Source: Bog-473 sp963726135
GTDB lineage: Bacteria; Actinomycetota; Acidimicrobiia; Acidimicrobiales; RAAP-2
Length of the DNA: 64,000 nucleotides
NCBI GenBank assembly: GCA_963726135.1
Contig: CAVSBE010000008.1
Span: forward strand, 2,356,001 to 2,420,000
Reading direction: 5' to 3'
The notes under the pieces: model-generated
The model's database searches: none
What the model was told of the DNA's origin: nothing
Seen by the model: only the letters and a program-made list of their open reading frames with translations
Position numbers and translations under genes: made by a program
Part shown: one piece after another, positions 37,797-45,601 of the stretch
How positions within the stretch are numbered: the stretch's first letter is position 1
How the letters are laid out: each line of letters starts with the position of its first letter

Positions 37797-38993
37797 GTTG
37801 GATATTGTATTTGGGCGGGCGGCTCCCGGGGCAGGCCGAGGACTCGTTCGCCGATCTGGTTGCGCTGCATCTCGTCGGTGCCGCCCCCGATGCGCATCGA
37901 CCACTGGCCGAGGAACCGGTCCCGCCAGAAGCCGGCTGCCGAGACCCGTCCATCCGACGCCATGCCCCATGACCCGATCAGTCCCATGCCGAGGTCACCC
38001 AGGCGTGCGCTCTGGCGGGAGAAGGCCAGCTTGAGGAGGGAGGCCTCGGCGCCGGGGGCGCGGCCCTGGGAGAGCGCGGTTTGGACACGGAGGCCCAGGT
38101 AACGCAAGAGCTCGAACCCGATGTACGCCTCGGCGACCTCCTGGCGCCGGACGGGGTCGCGCACGCCACCCAATTCCCGACAGAGCGCCAAGACGTCGGC
38201 GAACGACGTGCCGCCACCCGCTCCGATCGCCATCCGCTCGGCGGCAAGCGTCGTGCGGGCCACGTTCCACCCCTCGCCCTCCGCGCCGACCAGGTTCGCC
38301 GCCGGCACGCGGACGTCCGTGAGGAACACCTCGTTGAAGTGGGCGACACCCGTGATCTGGCGCAGTGGTCGGACGTCGATGCCGGGCGTCGCCATGTCGA
38401 CGAGGAGGTACGACAGCCCAGCTCGGCCAGGCACACTCCGGTCGGTCCGTGCGAGCAGGATGGCCCAGTCGCTGTACTGGGCCATCGTCGTCCACACCTT
38501 CTGCCCGTTGACGATGAAGACGTCCCCGTCCCGCTCGGCGCGTGTGATCAGTGCCGGCAGGTCGGACCCCGCTGACGGCTCGCTGAAGAGCTGGCACCAC
38601 ATTTCCTCTCCGCACAACATCGGCTCGAGGTAGCGGTCCTGCTGATCGGGCCGGCCCCACGTCATCAACGTGGGACCCACCATGCCCAGGCCGACCGTGA
38701 GCGCACCCGTTGCGACGTCGAATCGGGCCTGCTCCTGCGAGAAGATGACCTGCTGCATGGCGGTGCCCCCTCTTCCGCCGAATTGCTCGGGCCAGGTGAT
38801 CCCTGCCCAACGCGCGTCGTAGAGAGTCCGTTGCCAGCGCCGGCAGGCCTGCACGTGGTGAGCCTGCGCGTCGTCGTCGACGACCGGGACGCGGGGCGCC
38901 CCCGAATCAGCCCGTTCGCGGTGCATGGCCCTCGAGCCACGCCCTTGCCTCGGCCCGGAAGCGCGACTCCTCCGGCGTATCGTCGAAGTCCAC
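37793..38993 (-). CDS. Acyl-CoA dehydrogenase, frameshifted near the N-terminus
   Basis: FAD-dependent enzyme that forms an enoyl-CoA, about 399 residues when joined. GTG 38993 starts VDFDDTPEESRFRAEARAWLE, the usual family N-terminus, which runs into a TGA at 38909. One extra base there (GGC-T-GAT) restores the frame into DSGAPRVPVVDDD and the rest: ITWPEQFGGRGG, CQLFSEPSAGSDLP, GQKVWTTMAQYSDW and the C-terminal RIGGGTDEMQRNQIGERVLGLP. The catalytic Glu seen in many members is not obvious. Start lies 10 nt after an amidohydrolase stop; stop overlaps the P450 start. Confidence 0.85.
37801..37811 (-). promoter_or_regulatory. -10 box TACAAT, leaderless arrangement before P450
   Basis: On the minus strand AATACAATATC ends 4 nt before ATG 37796, and TACAAT itself (37809-37804) ends 7 nt before it. 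A transcript started from here would begin at the start codon. The box resembles the palindromes at 25679 and 54305. It lies inside the end of the acyl-CoA dehydrogenase gene. Confidence 0.35.
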
Positions 38994-39002
38994 GGGACGG
39001 CG

Positions 39003-40190
39003 TCAGCTGCGTCGGGTGAGCACCCACCCGTTTTCGGCCATCACCGTGTGGATCTCGGAGTCGCTGAAGTCGTGCCGGCGGAGATCGTCGGCGAAGGTGG
39101 TCGGTTCGGCCAGCCCCTCGGCGTGCGGCCAGTCCGAACCGAAGAGGATGTGGCCGAGACCGAGCTCCTTCTTCAAGATGCTCAAGTCGTCCTCGTAGAA
39201 CGGCGCTACCCACACATGGTCCCGGAAGGTCTCCACCGGGTCGGACGCGAAGGCGCTCGGCATCTGCCCGTGCGCCTTGGCCAACTTCTTGAGCAGGATG
39301 GGGACCCATGAGGCACCTGCCTCGATGCTGGCCACCCTTACGCGGGGGAACCGGTCGAAGAGGCCCTGGCAGACGAGTGCCGCCATCGTCTCGTAGGGAG
39401 GGCGGTCCGCGCTCAACACCATCCGCAGCGGAGAGTGCCGGAACGCCTCGAACTCACCCTGAGGCTCCCAGTCCGCCAGGTAACGGCCGTAACCGGCGTC
39501 CCCTGAGTGGATGCCGACAGTGACACCCGACTCGTTGACCAGGCCCCAAAAACGGTCGAAACGAGGGTTCGCCGGCGACGTGAGGCCGCTGGGCGTATGC
39601 GTCGGGCCGCCCTTCAAGCAGACCACCCGGGCATCCGCCCCGAGCACGCGCTCGAGTTCGACCACCGCGGCATCGACATCAACCAGCGTCAACATTGGCG
39701 CGGCAAAGATGCGCTCCTGGTACGCGTAGCCCCAGTCGTCCTCGAGCCAACGGTTGAAAGCCTCGAAGGCCGCCACCAAGGCGGGCGGATCTGCGGCGAG
39801 AGACTCCTCCATGCCGACCCCGAGGGTCGGGAACAGGAGGCACCCGTCGAGACCCTGGTCGTCCATGGCCCGCAACCGGGCGTCACGGTCGCGGTACTCG
39901 GGTCGGATCGGCTCGAGCTCCCCGAAGAGTGCTCGCATGTCCTTGGCGCCCGGGTTGCGACCCCGGAAGTACTCATCGAGGCTGCCCGGCTTGGCCACCG
40001 GGTCAAAGACCGGATTGGGGATGAACCGGTTGACCTTCCCGCCCACCAGGAGGCGTGTGCGACCGTCCACCTCGGCCCACTGCATCGCCCGCTTGGCCAT
40101 CTTGGGTTCGATGTGACGGGTGTAGGCGTCTGTCGCCTCGTAGTAGTGGTTGTCTGCGTCGAACACGCCGTAGCCGAGAGTCGAGGTCAT
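39003..40190 (-). CDS. Amidohydrolase-2 family protein
   Basis: Metal-dependent TIM-barrel protein of 395 residues. Metal-site strands FDADNHYYEA, VGIHSGD and the Asp strand ILFGSDWPHAEGL are all present, so a single-metal active site is likely. Relatives decarboxylate or hydrolyse cyclic acids; in CoA-linked clusters their substrates are mostly unknown. ATG overlaps the stop of the upstream amidohydrolase-like gene by four bases. The acyl-CoA dehydrogenase follows after a 9-nt gap. Confidence 0.87.
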   Translation of the reverse strand: MTSTLGYGVFDADNHYYEATDAYTRHIEPKMAKRAMQWAEVDGRTRLLVGGKVNRFIPNPVFDPVAKPGSLDEYFRGRNPGAKDMRALFGELEPIRPEYRDRDARLRAMDDQGLDGCLLFPTLGVGMEESLAADPPALVAAFEAFNRWLEDDWGYAYQERIFAAPMLTLVDVDAAVVELERVLGADARVVCLKGGPTHTPSGLTSPANPRFDRFWGLVNESGVTVGIHSGDAGYGRYLADWEPQGEFEAFRHSPLRMVLSADRPPYETMAALVCQGLFDRFPRVRVASIEAGASWVPILLKKLAKAHGQMPSAFASDPVETFRDHVWVAPFYEDDLSILKKELGLGHILFGSDWPHAEGLAEPTTFADDLRRHDFSDSEIHTVMAENGWVLTRRS

Positions 40191-41062
40191 GACAGACCCA
40201 GGACGCGCAGCGCATTGGTGCGGAGGAACTTCGGCCAGACCTCATCCTTGAAGCCGACGCTCGGCATCTCGGTCATGATGCGTTCCAGAGAGAGACCCAT
40301 CGGGAAGTACCCGGCATACATGATCTTGTCGGCCCCGCGGGTGTTGGCATAGTCGATGATGTCCTGGGGGTAGTACTTCGGCGCGAAGGCGCTGGTCGAG
40401 TAGTGCAGTCCCGGCCACTTCAGCATGAGCTTGACCGCCAGCGCGGTCCAGGGCTCGCAACCGTGGCGGGTCACGAACACGAGGTCGGGAAAGTCGAACA
40501 TCACCTCGTCGATGAGCTCGACGTGCTGGCAGGCGGCCTTCAACCGTGGCCCAGGGACTCCGGCACAGCAGAAGAGCGGTATGCCCAGCTCCACGCACTT
40601 GGCATAAATCGGGTACATCTTCTTGTCGTTGATCGGCACCTGCGGGAACGTTCCGGCTGGGAACACGCCCACCGCCCGAACCCCGTACGTCTCGTACTGG
40701 GAGACGAGGCGGTTGATGCCCTTCATCCCGTCGTTGGGATCGATCGACGACGAGGGGATGAACCGGTCGGGATGCCGCTTCAGGGCTTCCGCGCCGGCGC
40801 CGTCCGGATCACCCACCCCGATCATGCCCCGCTCGATGCCCCACAGGTCCATCTCGCGGAGGGTGACGCCGATGGGATCCTCGGCACCCTCGAGTGAACG
40901 CTCGGGCACGTCCTTGAACATGTACTCGGCCGGGAAGGCGAACTTCTCCTGGGACTCCCTGTCCTTGGTCTGCCTGGTGATGAACCGGTAGACCTCTTTC
41001 ATGTCGCGACTGGGGAAGCTGATCATCGTGTCGACGATCCCCACCTTCTCTGGCATTCCCAA
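40187..41062 (-). CDS. Amidohydrolase-like protein with altered metal site
   Basis: About 291 residues with the amidohydrolase-2 layout: ERGMIGVGDPDGAGAEALKRHPDRFIPSSSIDPNDG, YGVRAVGVFPAG, GIPLFCCAGVPGPR, FPDLVFVTRHGCEPWTALAVKL. The first metal strand reads VDTMISFPS, lacking the usual His pair, and the last reads IMYAGYFPMG where active members have G-S/N-D-x-P. Metal binding and catalysis may thus differ or be lost. TTG 41062 is favoured as start because GGAGGAGG lies 6 nt before it; ATG 41056 is next. First gene of the minus operon ending at 36579. Confidence 0.82.
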   Translation of the reverse strand: MGMPEKVGIVDTMISFPSRDMKEVYRFITRQTKDRESQEKFAFPAEYMFKDVPERSLEGAEDPIGVTLREMDLWGIERGMIGVGDPDGAGAEALKRHPDRFIPSSSIDPNDGMKGINRLVSQYETYGVRAVGVFPAGTFPQVPINDKKMYPIYAKCVELGIPLFCCAGVPGPRLKAACQHVELIDEVMFDFPDLVFVTRHGCEPWTALAVKLMLKWPGLHYSTSAFAPKYYPQDIIDYANTRGADKIMYAGYFPMGLSLERIMTEMPSVGFKDEVWPKFLRTNALRVLGLS

Positions 41063-41154
41063 CGGTTGCCTCCTCCCTGTGTCGCGGCGGCCGCGAGTCG
41101 TGCCGAGCGGGTGCCTTGCACCAACCCGTGCAGACGACGACGACGTGGTGCATA

Positions 41155-41177
41155 CTAGAACTAGAATCTAGTTCTAG
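41155..41177. promoter_or_regulatory. Perfect inverted repeat, likely TetR operator
   Basis: The 11-base arm CTAGAACTAGA is followed by one central A and its exact reverse complement. It lies in the gap between a minus operon (start 41062) and a KstR-like TetR gene (start 41236). Its half-sites carry T-x2-AAC and GTT-x2-A as in the mycobacterial KstR consensus, but set wider apart. It is most likely the autoregulatory operator that controls both directions. Confidence 0.75.
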
Positions 41178-41235
41178 CAACTGGCCCGAGTCAGTCGCCG
41201 GTGGGAGCGCCGGTGGCGGAAGGTGGTCCGAACAC

Positions 41236-41886
41236 GTGGAAGACAGCGCCACCAGCGGCGCTGCGCTGCCGGACGGTCTGAGTACCCGGCAGGCAGCCCG
41301 GCGACAACGGATGCTCGACGCCGCCTTGAGCCTGCTCGAGGTACGGGACTACGAGCGGATCTCGGTGCGCGAGGTGGCCGAGGCCGCGTCCGTTGCCCTG
41401 GCGACCCTGTACCACTATTTCCCCTCCAAGGAACAGCTCTTCGCGGAGGCACTGGTCCAGTGGGCCTCGTCCCTGGGGGCGAGCGTGACCACACGTCCGC
41501 TCATGGGGAGCACTCCGGCGCGACGAGTCGAAGATGCCCTCCTGCGCTCGGTCCGCGCCTTCGAGCGACGGCCCCAGCTGGCGCGTCTCATCGGCAGACT
41601 GGAGATGTCAGGGGACCCCTTCGCCCGCGACGTCCTGGCGCGGCTCGATGCCGTGACGACCGATGTGTACCTGGACCTCCTGTCAGAACTGCCGCATGAG
41701 GAGGCCGTCCGGATCGTCCGCGTGCTGGACTCGGTTCTCGACAGTTCGCTGCGCGCATGGTCCTCGGGCCGCTCCACCATCCGCGATGTCCGGCGCGCCT
41801 TGAGCGACGCCGTCGCACTCGTGCTTCCCGATGCGGGCGGGACCGGGCTCCGGGAGCTGGGTGAGCTGCGGGCGATGCAGCAATGA
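41236..41886 (+). CDS. KstR-like TetR-family regulator
   Basis: Repressor of about 216 residues. Helix-turn-helix in STRQAARRQRMLDAALSLLE, ISVREVAEAASVALATLYHYFPSKEQLF; the sequence around VAxxTLYxYFPSK and the end region (LDSVLDSSLRAWSSGRST) resemble KstR, the cholesterol-catabolism repressor of mycobacteria that senses a steroid CoA thioester. GTG 41236 is a compromise: AAGGTGG lies 9 nt before, and several in-frame GTGs upstream are possible. The perfect palindrome ends 58 nt upstream. Stop overlaps the CoA transferase start (ATGA). Confidence 0.85.
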   Translation: MEDSATSGAALPDGLSTRQAARRQRMLDAALSLLEVRDYERISVREVAEAASVALATLYHYFPSKEQLFAEALVQWASSLGASVTTRPLMGSTPARRVEDALLRSVRAFERRPQLARLIGRLEMSGDPFARDVLARLDAVTTDVYLDLLSELPHEEAVRIVRVLDSVLDSSLRAWSSGRSTIRDVRRALSDAVALVLPDAGGTGLRELGELRAMQQ

Positions 41887-44219
41887 CCACGTCCACCGCA
41901 GCGTCGGCGGAGCGATACGTTCTCGAGGGTCTCCGTGTCCTTGACTACACGGACGGGGTCGCCGGGCCCTACTGTTCCAAGCTCCTCGCCGACGCCGGTG
42001 CCGACGTCGTCAAGGTGGAATCCGACGGTGAAGATCCACTCCGTTTCCAGGGGTCTGGGGCGCTCTTCGAGTTCCTGAACGCCTCCAAACGGTCGGTCAC
42101 GCGAGGCGATGTCCTCGCGCCCGAGGCCGACGTCATCTTGAGCCACCGTCCGGCCGATATGGACCGGTTGCGCCAGGCGAACCATGCCGCCGTGATCGTG
42201 ACCATCACGCCATTCGGCTGCCAGGGTCCATGGGTCGGCCGACCCTGGACCGAGTTCACGCTGCAGGCCGCGTGCGGTTCGACGGGCCAACGGGGACTAC
42301 CGGAGCGGCCCCCGCTGGCTGCCGGGGGACGCATCGGGGAATGGGCGGCCGGGACGTTCGCCGCGGTCGCCGCGCTCGCCGCCCACCGGGAAGCACTCCG
42401 CTCTGGCCGGGGCGAGGACGTCGACGTGGCGATCCTCGACTGCATGGCCGTGACGATGGTCACATACCCGTCCGTGTACTCGTCGTTCTTGGGCTGGCCC
42501 CCGTTGAGCGGGACCGGGCGCACGGTCGAGGTGCCATCGATTGAGCCGACGAGCGACGGTTACTTCGTGGTCACCACCAACAGCGCACAGCAGTTCCAGG
42601 ACTTTCTCGTGATGATGGGTCGGCCGGACCTTCTCGAGGACCACGAGCTGGCGCAGATCGCCAAGCGGTTCGCCCGCCGCGAGGAGTTCCTCCGTGCGGT
42701 TCACAATCACACTTCGGAGCGAACGACCTCAGGCGTTCTCGAAGAGGCCGCGTTGTTCCGCATCCCGGCCGCTCCCGTGCTCGACGCCGAAGGCGTGCTC
42801 GGGTTCGAGCAGTTCCGAGACCGAGACGTCCTCGTCCCTTCGTCCTCGGGACGGTTCGTCCAGCCCCGCGTTCCGTACCGCATCTCTGGCCTTGCGTCCC
42901 GTGCCTTCACACGGGCGCCGGCGCCGGGTGAGCACGAGGGCGTCGTCGCCTGGCCTGCTCGTCCCGGTGGGCCCCCGACGTCGCTCCGGGAGTGGCAGCT
43001 CCCGCTCGCGGGAACCCGGGTCATCGACTGCACGGCGTGGTGGGCCGGCCCTTCGGCGACGAACGTCCTCGCGGCCCTCGGGGCCGATGTCATCAAGGTC
43101 GAATCGGTCGGGCGACCCGATCAGATGCGCCTGGTCAGCGCGCGCAGACCACCCGAGGACCAGTGGTGGGAGTGGGGTCCGATCTTCCACGCCGTCAACA
43201 TCGGAAAGCGAGGAGTCACGGTCGACCTCGGCAGCGACGACGGTGTCGAGGTGTTCCGTCGCCTGCTCGGGACCGCTGACGTCCTGCTCGAGAACTACAC
43301 ACCGCGGGTGATGGAGCAGTTCGGGCTGACCTGGGACTCCGTCCACGCGCTGAATCCGGAGCTCGTCATGGTGCGGATGCCGGCATTCGGGCTCGACGGT
43401 CCCTGGAGAGACCGCACAGGCTTCGCACAGACCATGGAATCGGTCAGCGGCATGGCGTGGAGGACCGGGTTCCCGGACGGCCCGCCCACACTCGTTCGCG
43501 GCGCGTGCGACCCCATCGCAGGGATGCACGCGGTGATCGCCGCGCTCTTGGCCCTCCGAGAGCGCGACCGCTCAGGGCTGGGATCGCACGTGGAGTCCGT
43601 CATGGTCGAGGCCGCCCTCAACGTCGCCGCCGAGCAGCTGGTCGAATTCTCGGCTTCCGGTGAGGTCATGGGCCGCCTCGGCAATCGTGGTCCAACTGCC
43701 GCTCCGCAGGGCGTCTACCGGTGCAATGGTGACGACCGTTGGGTGGCCATCGCCGTCGAGACAGACGCCCAATGGTCGGCCCTGGTCCGGGCCCTCGGGG
43801 AACCGAACTGGGCGCCCGCCGAGGAACTGGCGCGGGCAGAGGGTCGCCACGAGCACCACGACGCGATCGATCGTTGGCTCGAGGCATGGACGGAACCAAA
43901 GGATGCAGAGGACATCGTCGACGAACTCTCGTCTTCGGGAGTGCCGGCCGAGGCGGTCATTGCCGCACGCGACATCGTCGACAACCCCCAGCTGCAGTGG
44001 CGCTCACTCTTCGAAACAGAGGATCATCCGGTCACCGGAGTTCACGAGGTCCCCATGCTCCCCTTCCGCTTCGCACGCGTCGAGCGCTGGCTCCGCCGCC
44101 CGTCACCGTCCCTGGGGCAGCACAACGACGAGGTGCTCGCCGACCTCGGGGTCGGCATCGACGAGAGGGAGCTTCTCCGCAAGACGCACGTGATCGGCGA
44201 TCGCCTCGCCGGCGCATGA
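41883..44219 (+). CDS. Tandem-fused CaiB/BaiF CoA transferase
   Basis: A single chain of 778 residues made of two class III CoA transferase units (about 12-340 and 373-770), each starting with the family pattern (GLRVLDYTDGVAGP, GTRVIDCTAWWAGP) and ADVVKVES or ADVIKVES. The catalytic Asp is kept only in the second unit (ACDPIAGM, D543); at the same place the first unit has Glu (GRIGEWAAG, E153). Class III enzymes work as interlocked dimers, so a fused pair with one altered site may act as a built-in heterodimer. Start overlaps the KstR-like gene stop; the amidohydrolase gene follows after 53 nt. Confidence 0.88.
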   Translation: MTTSTAASAERYVLEGLRVLDYTDGVAGPYCSKLLADAGADVVKVESDGEDPLRFQGSGALFEFLNASKRSVTRGDVLAPEADVILSHRPADMDRLRQANHAAVIVTITPFGCQGPWVGRPWTEFTLQAACGSTGQRGLPERPPLAAGGRIGEWAAGTFAAVAALAAHREALRSGRGEDVDVAILDCMAVTMVTYPSVYSSFLGWPPLSGTGRTVEVPSIEPTSDGYFVVTTNSAQQFQDFLVMMGRPDLLEDHELAQIAKRFARREEFLRAVHNHTSERTTSGVLEEAALFRIPAAPVLDAEGVLGFEQFRDRDVLVPSSSGRFVQPRVPYRISGLASRAFTRAPAPGEHEGVVAWPARPGGPPTSLREWQLPLAGTRVIDCTAWWAGPSATNVLAALGADVIKVESVGRPDQMRLVSARRPPEDQWWEWGPIFHAVNIGKRGVTVDLGSDDGVEVFRRLLGTADVLLENYTPRVMEQFGLTWDSVHALNPELVMVRMPAFGLDGPWRDRTGFAQTMESVSGMAWRTGFPDGPPTLVRGACDPIAGMHAVIAALLALRERDRSGLGSHVESVMVEAALNVAAEQLVEFSASGEVMGRLGNRGPTAAPQGVYRCNGDDRWVAIAVETDAQWSALVRALGEPNWAPAEELARAEGRHEHHDAIDRWLEAWTEPKDAEDIVDELSSSGVPAEAVIAARDIVDNPQLQWRSLFETEDHPVTGVHEVPMLPFRFARVERWLRRPSPSLGQHNDEVLADLGVGIDERELLRKTHVIGDRLAGA

Positions 44220-44272
44220 CCTGCACCGGCGTGCGGCGCATCGAATGGGTGAACCAGTGAAAGGAGTGGCAG

Positions 44273-45565
44273 ATGCGACGGGCTGACGACATGATCCTCA
44301 TCAGCGTCGATGACCACATCGCCGAACCGGCGGACATGTTCGAGAACCACGTCCCCGAGCGGTTCAAGGACCGGGCTCCGCACGTCGTCACGGACGAACG
44401 AGGTTTCCAGCAGTGGTGGTACGGCGAGAAGAAGGGCAGGAACCTCGGCCTGAACGCGGTGGCGGGCAAGCCCCGCGAGATGTTCAATGTCAACCCCAGC
44501 AACTACCGCGACATGCGACCCGGCTGCTACGACGCCGACGAGCGGGTCCGCGACATGTCCGCGGGAGGCCAGTTGGCCGGACTGAACTTCCCGAACTGGA
44601 CCGGGTTCTCCGGCCAGGTCCTCAACGAGGGTCCCGACAGGGAACTCAACGAGATCATGATCAAGGCCTACAACGACTGGCACATCGACGAATGGTGTGC
44701 CGCACACCCCGAGCGGTTCATCCCGTGCGGGATCCTGCCGCTGTTCGACGTCGAGAAGGCGGCGCAGGAGGTCAGGCGTCTTGCCGGCAAGGGGTGTCAT
44801 GCCGTGACCTTCTCCGAGAACCCGGCGGCCTTGCACATGCCGTCGATCCACTCGGGCCACTGGGACCCGCTCTTCGCCGCGTGCTCCGAAATGGGGACCA
44901 TCCTGTGCCTGCACGTTGGCTCGTCGTCCAAGACCGCGTCGACGACCCCCGATGCCCCGCCCTCGGTCCCGATGAGTCTGTCGTCGACCGCGTCGATCTA
45001 CTCGCTCGGCGACCTGATGTGGGCCGACTTCTGGTGGCGCTTTCCCGGGCTCCGCTTCTCGCTCACCGAGGGGGACATTGGCTGGATCCCGTACTTCCTG
45101 CAGCGTGCCGAACACATTCAGAGTCGTCACTCGGGCTGGACGGCGCATACGTTTCCCGACGGGTACGGTCCGTCCGACGTCTTTCGAGAGCGCGTGCTCT
45201 GCTGCTTCATCGACGATCCCGTCGGGGTCAGCCTGATCGACCACTTCAACATCGACAACGTGTGCTGGGAGTCGGACTATCCACACTCCGACAGCTCGTG
45301 GCCGAATGCGCCGGAGGTCAACGAAGCCCAGTTCGCTGCGCTGACCGCTGAGCAGGTTGACAAGATCACCCACCTCAACGCCATGCGGCACTTCTCCTTC
45401 GATCCGTTCGCCACCCGGCCAAGGGATCGGTGCACGGTCAAGGCCCTGCGGGACGAGGCGGCCGACGTCGACACCGTCACCCGTGTGGGCAGGGCGCCTG
45501 ATGAGAGCGACCGCGACTATTTCAAGAGCCTCAGCGGCGCGGCGAAACCGGCCTCCACGAGCTGA
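44273..45565 (+). CDS. Amidohydrolase-2 family protein
   Basis: TIM-barrel protein of 430 residues, a close paralogue of the protein encoded at 56152. Metal-site strands: ISVDDHIAEPADMF, CLHVGSSSK and the Asp strand WESDYPHSDSSWP; also the shared stretch KAYNDWHIDEWC and the FDPF end block. ATG 44273 follows AAAGGAG. Third gene of the operon after the KstR-like regulator and the fused CoA transferase. Substrate not known; the partnership with CoA transferases suggests an acyl-CoA or cyclic keto acid. Confidence 0.87.
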   Translation: MRRADDMILISVDDHIAEPADMFENHVPERFKDRAPHVVTDERGFQQWWYGEKKGRNLGLNAVAGKPREMFNVNPSNYRDMRPGCYDADERVRDMSAGGQLAGLNFPNWTGFSGQVLNEGPDRELNEIMIKAYNDWHIDEWCAAHPERFIPCGILPLFDVEKAAQEVRRLAGKGCHAVTFSENPAALHMPSIHSGHWDPLFAACSEMGTILCLHVGSSSKTASTTPDAPPSVPMSLSSTASIYSLGDLMWADFWWRFPGLRFSLTEGDIGWIPYFLQRAEHIQSRHSGWTAHTFPDGYGPSDVFRERVLCCFIDDPVGVSLIDHFNIDNVCWESDYPHSDSSWPNAPEVNEAQFAALTAEQVDKITHLNAMRHFSFDPFATRPRDRCTVKALRDEAADVDTVTRVGRAPDESDRDYFKSLSGAAKPASTS

Positions 45566-45601
45566 GATCGGGCCTGTCGGGTCACGGCTCGGCCGACACT
45601 C

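Noticed and set aside
41155..41177. Classical mycobacterial KstR box
   Set aside because: The half-sites are similar but set several bases further apart than in the known consensus, so it is reported only as a likely operator of its neighbour.
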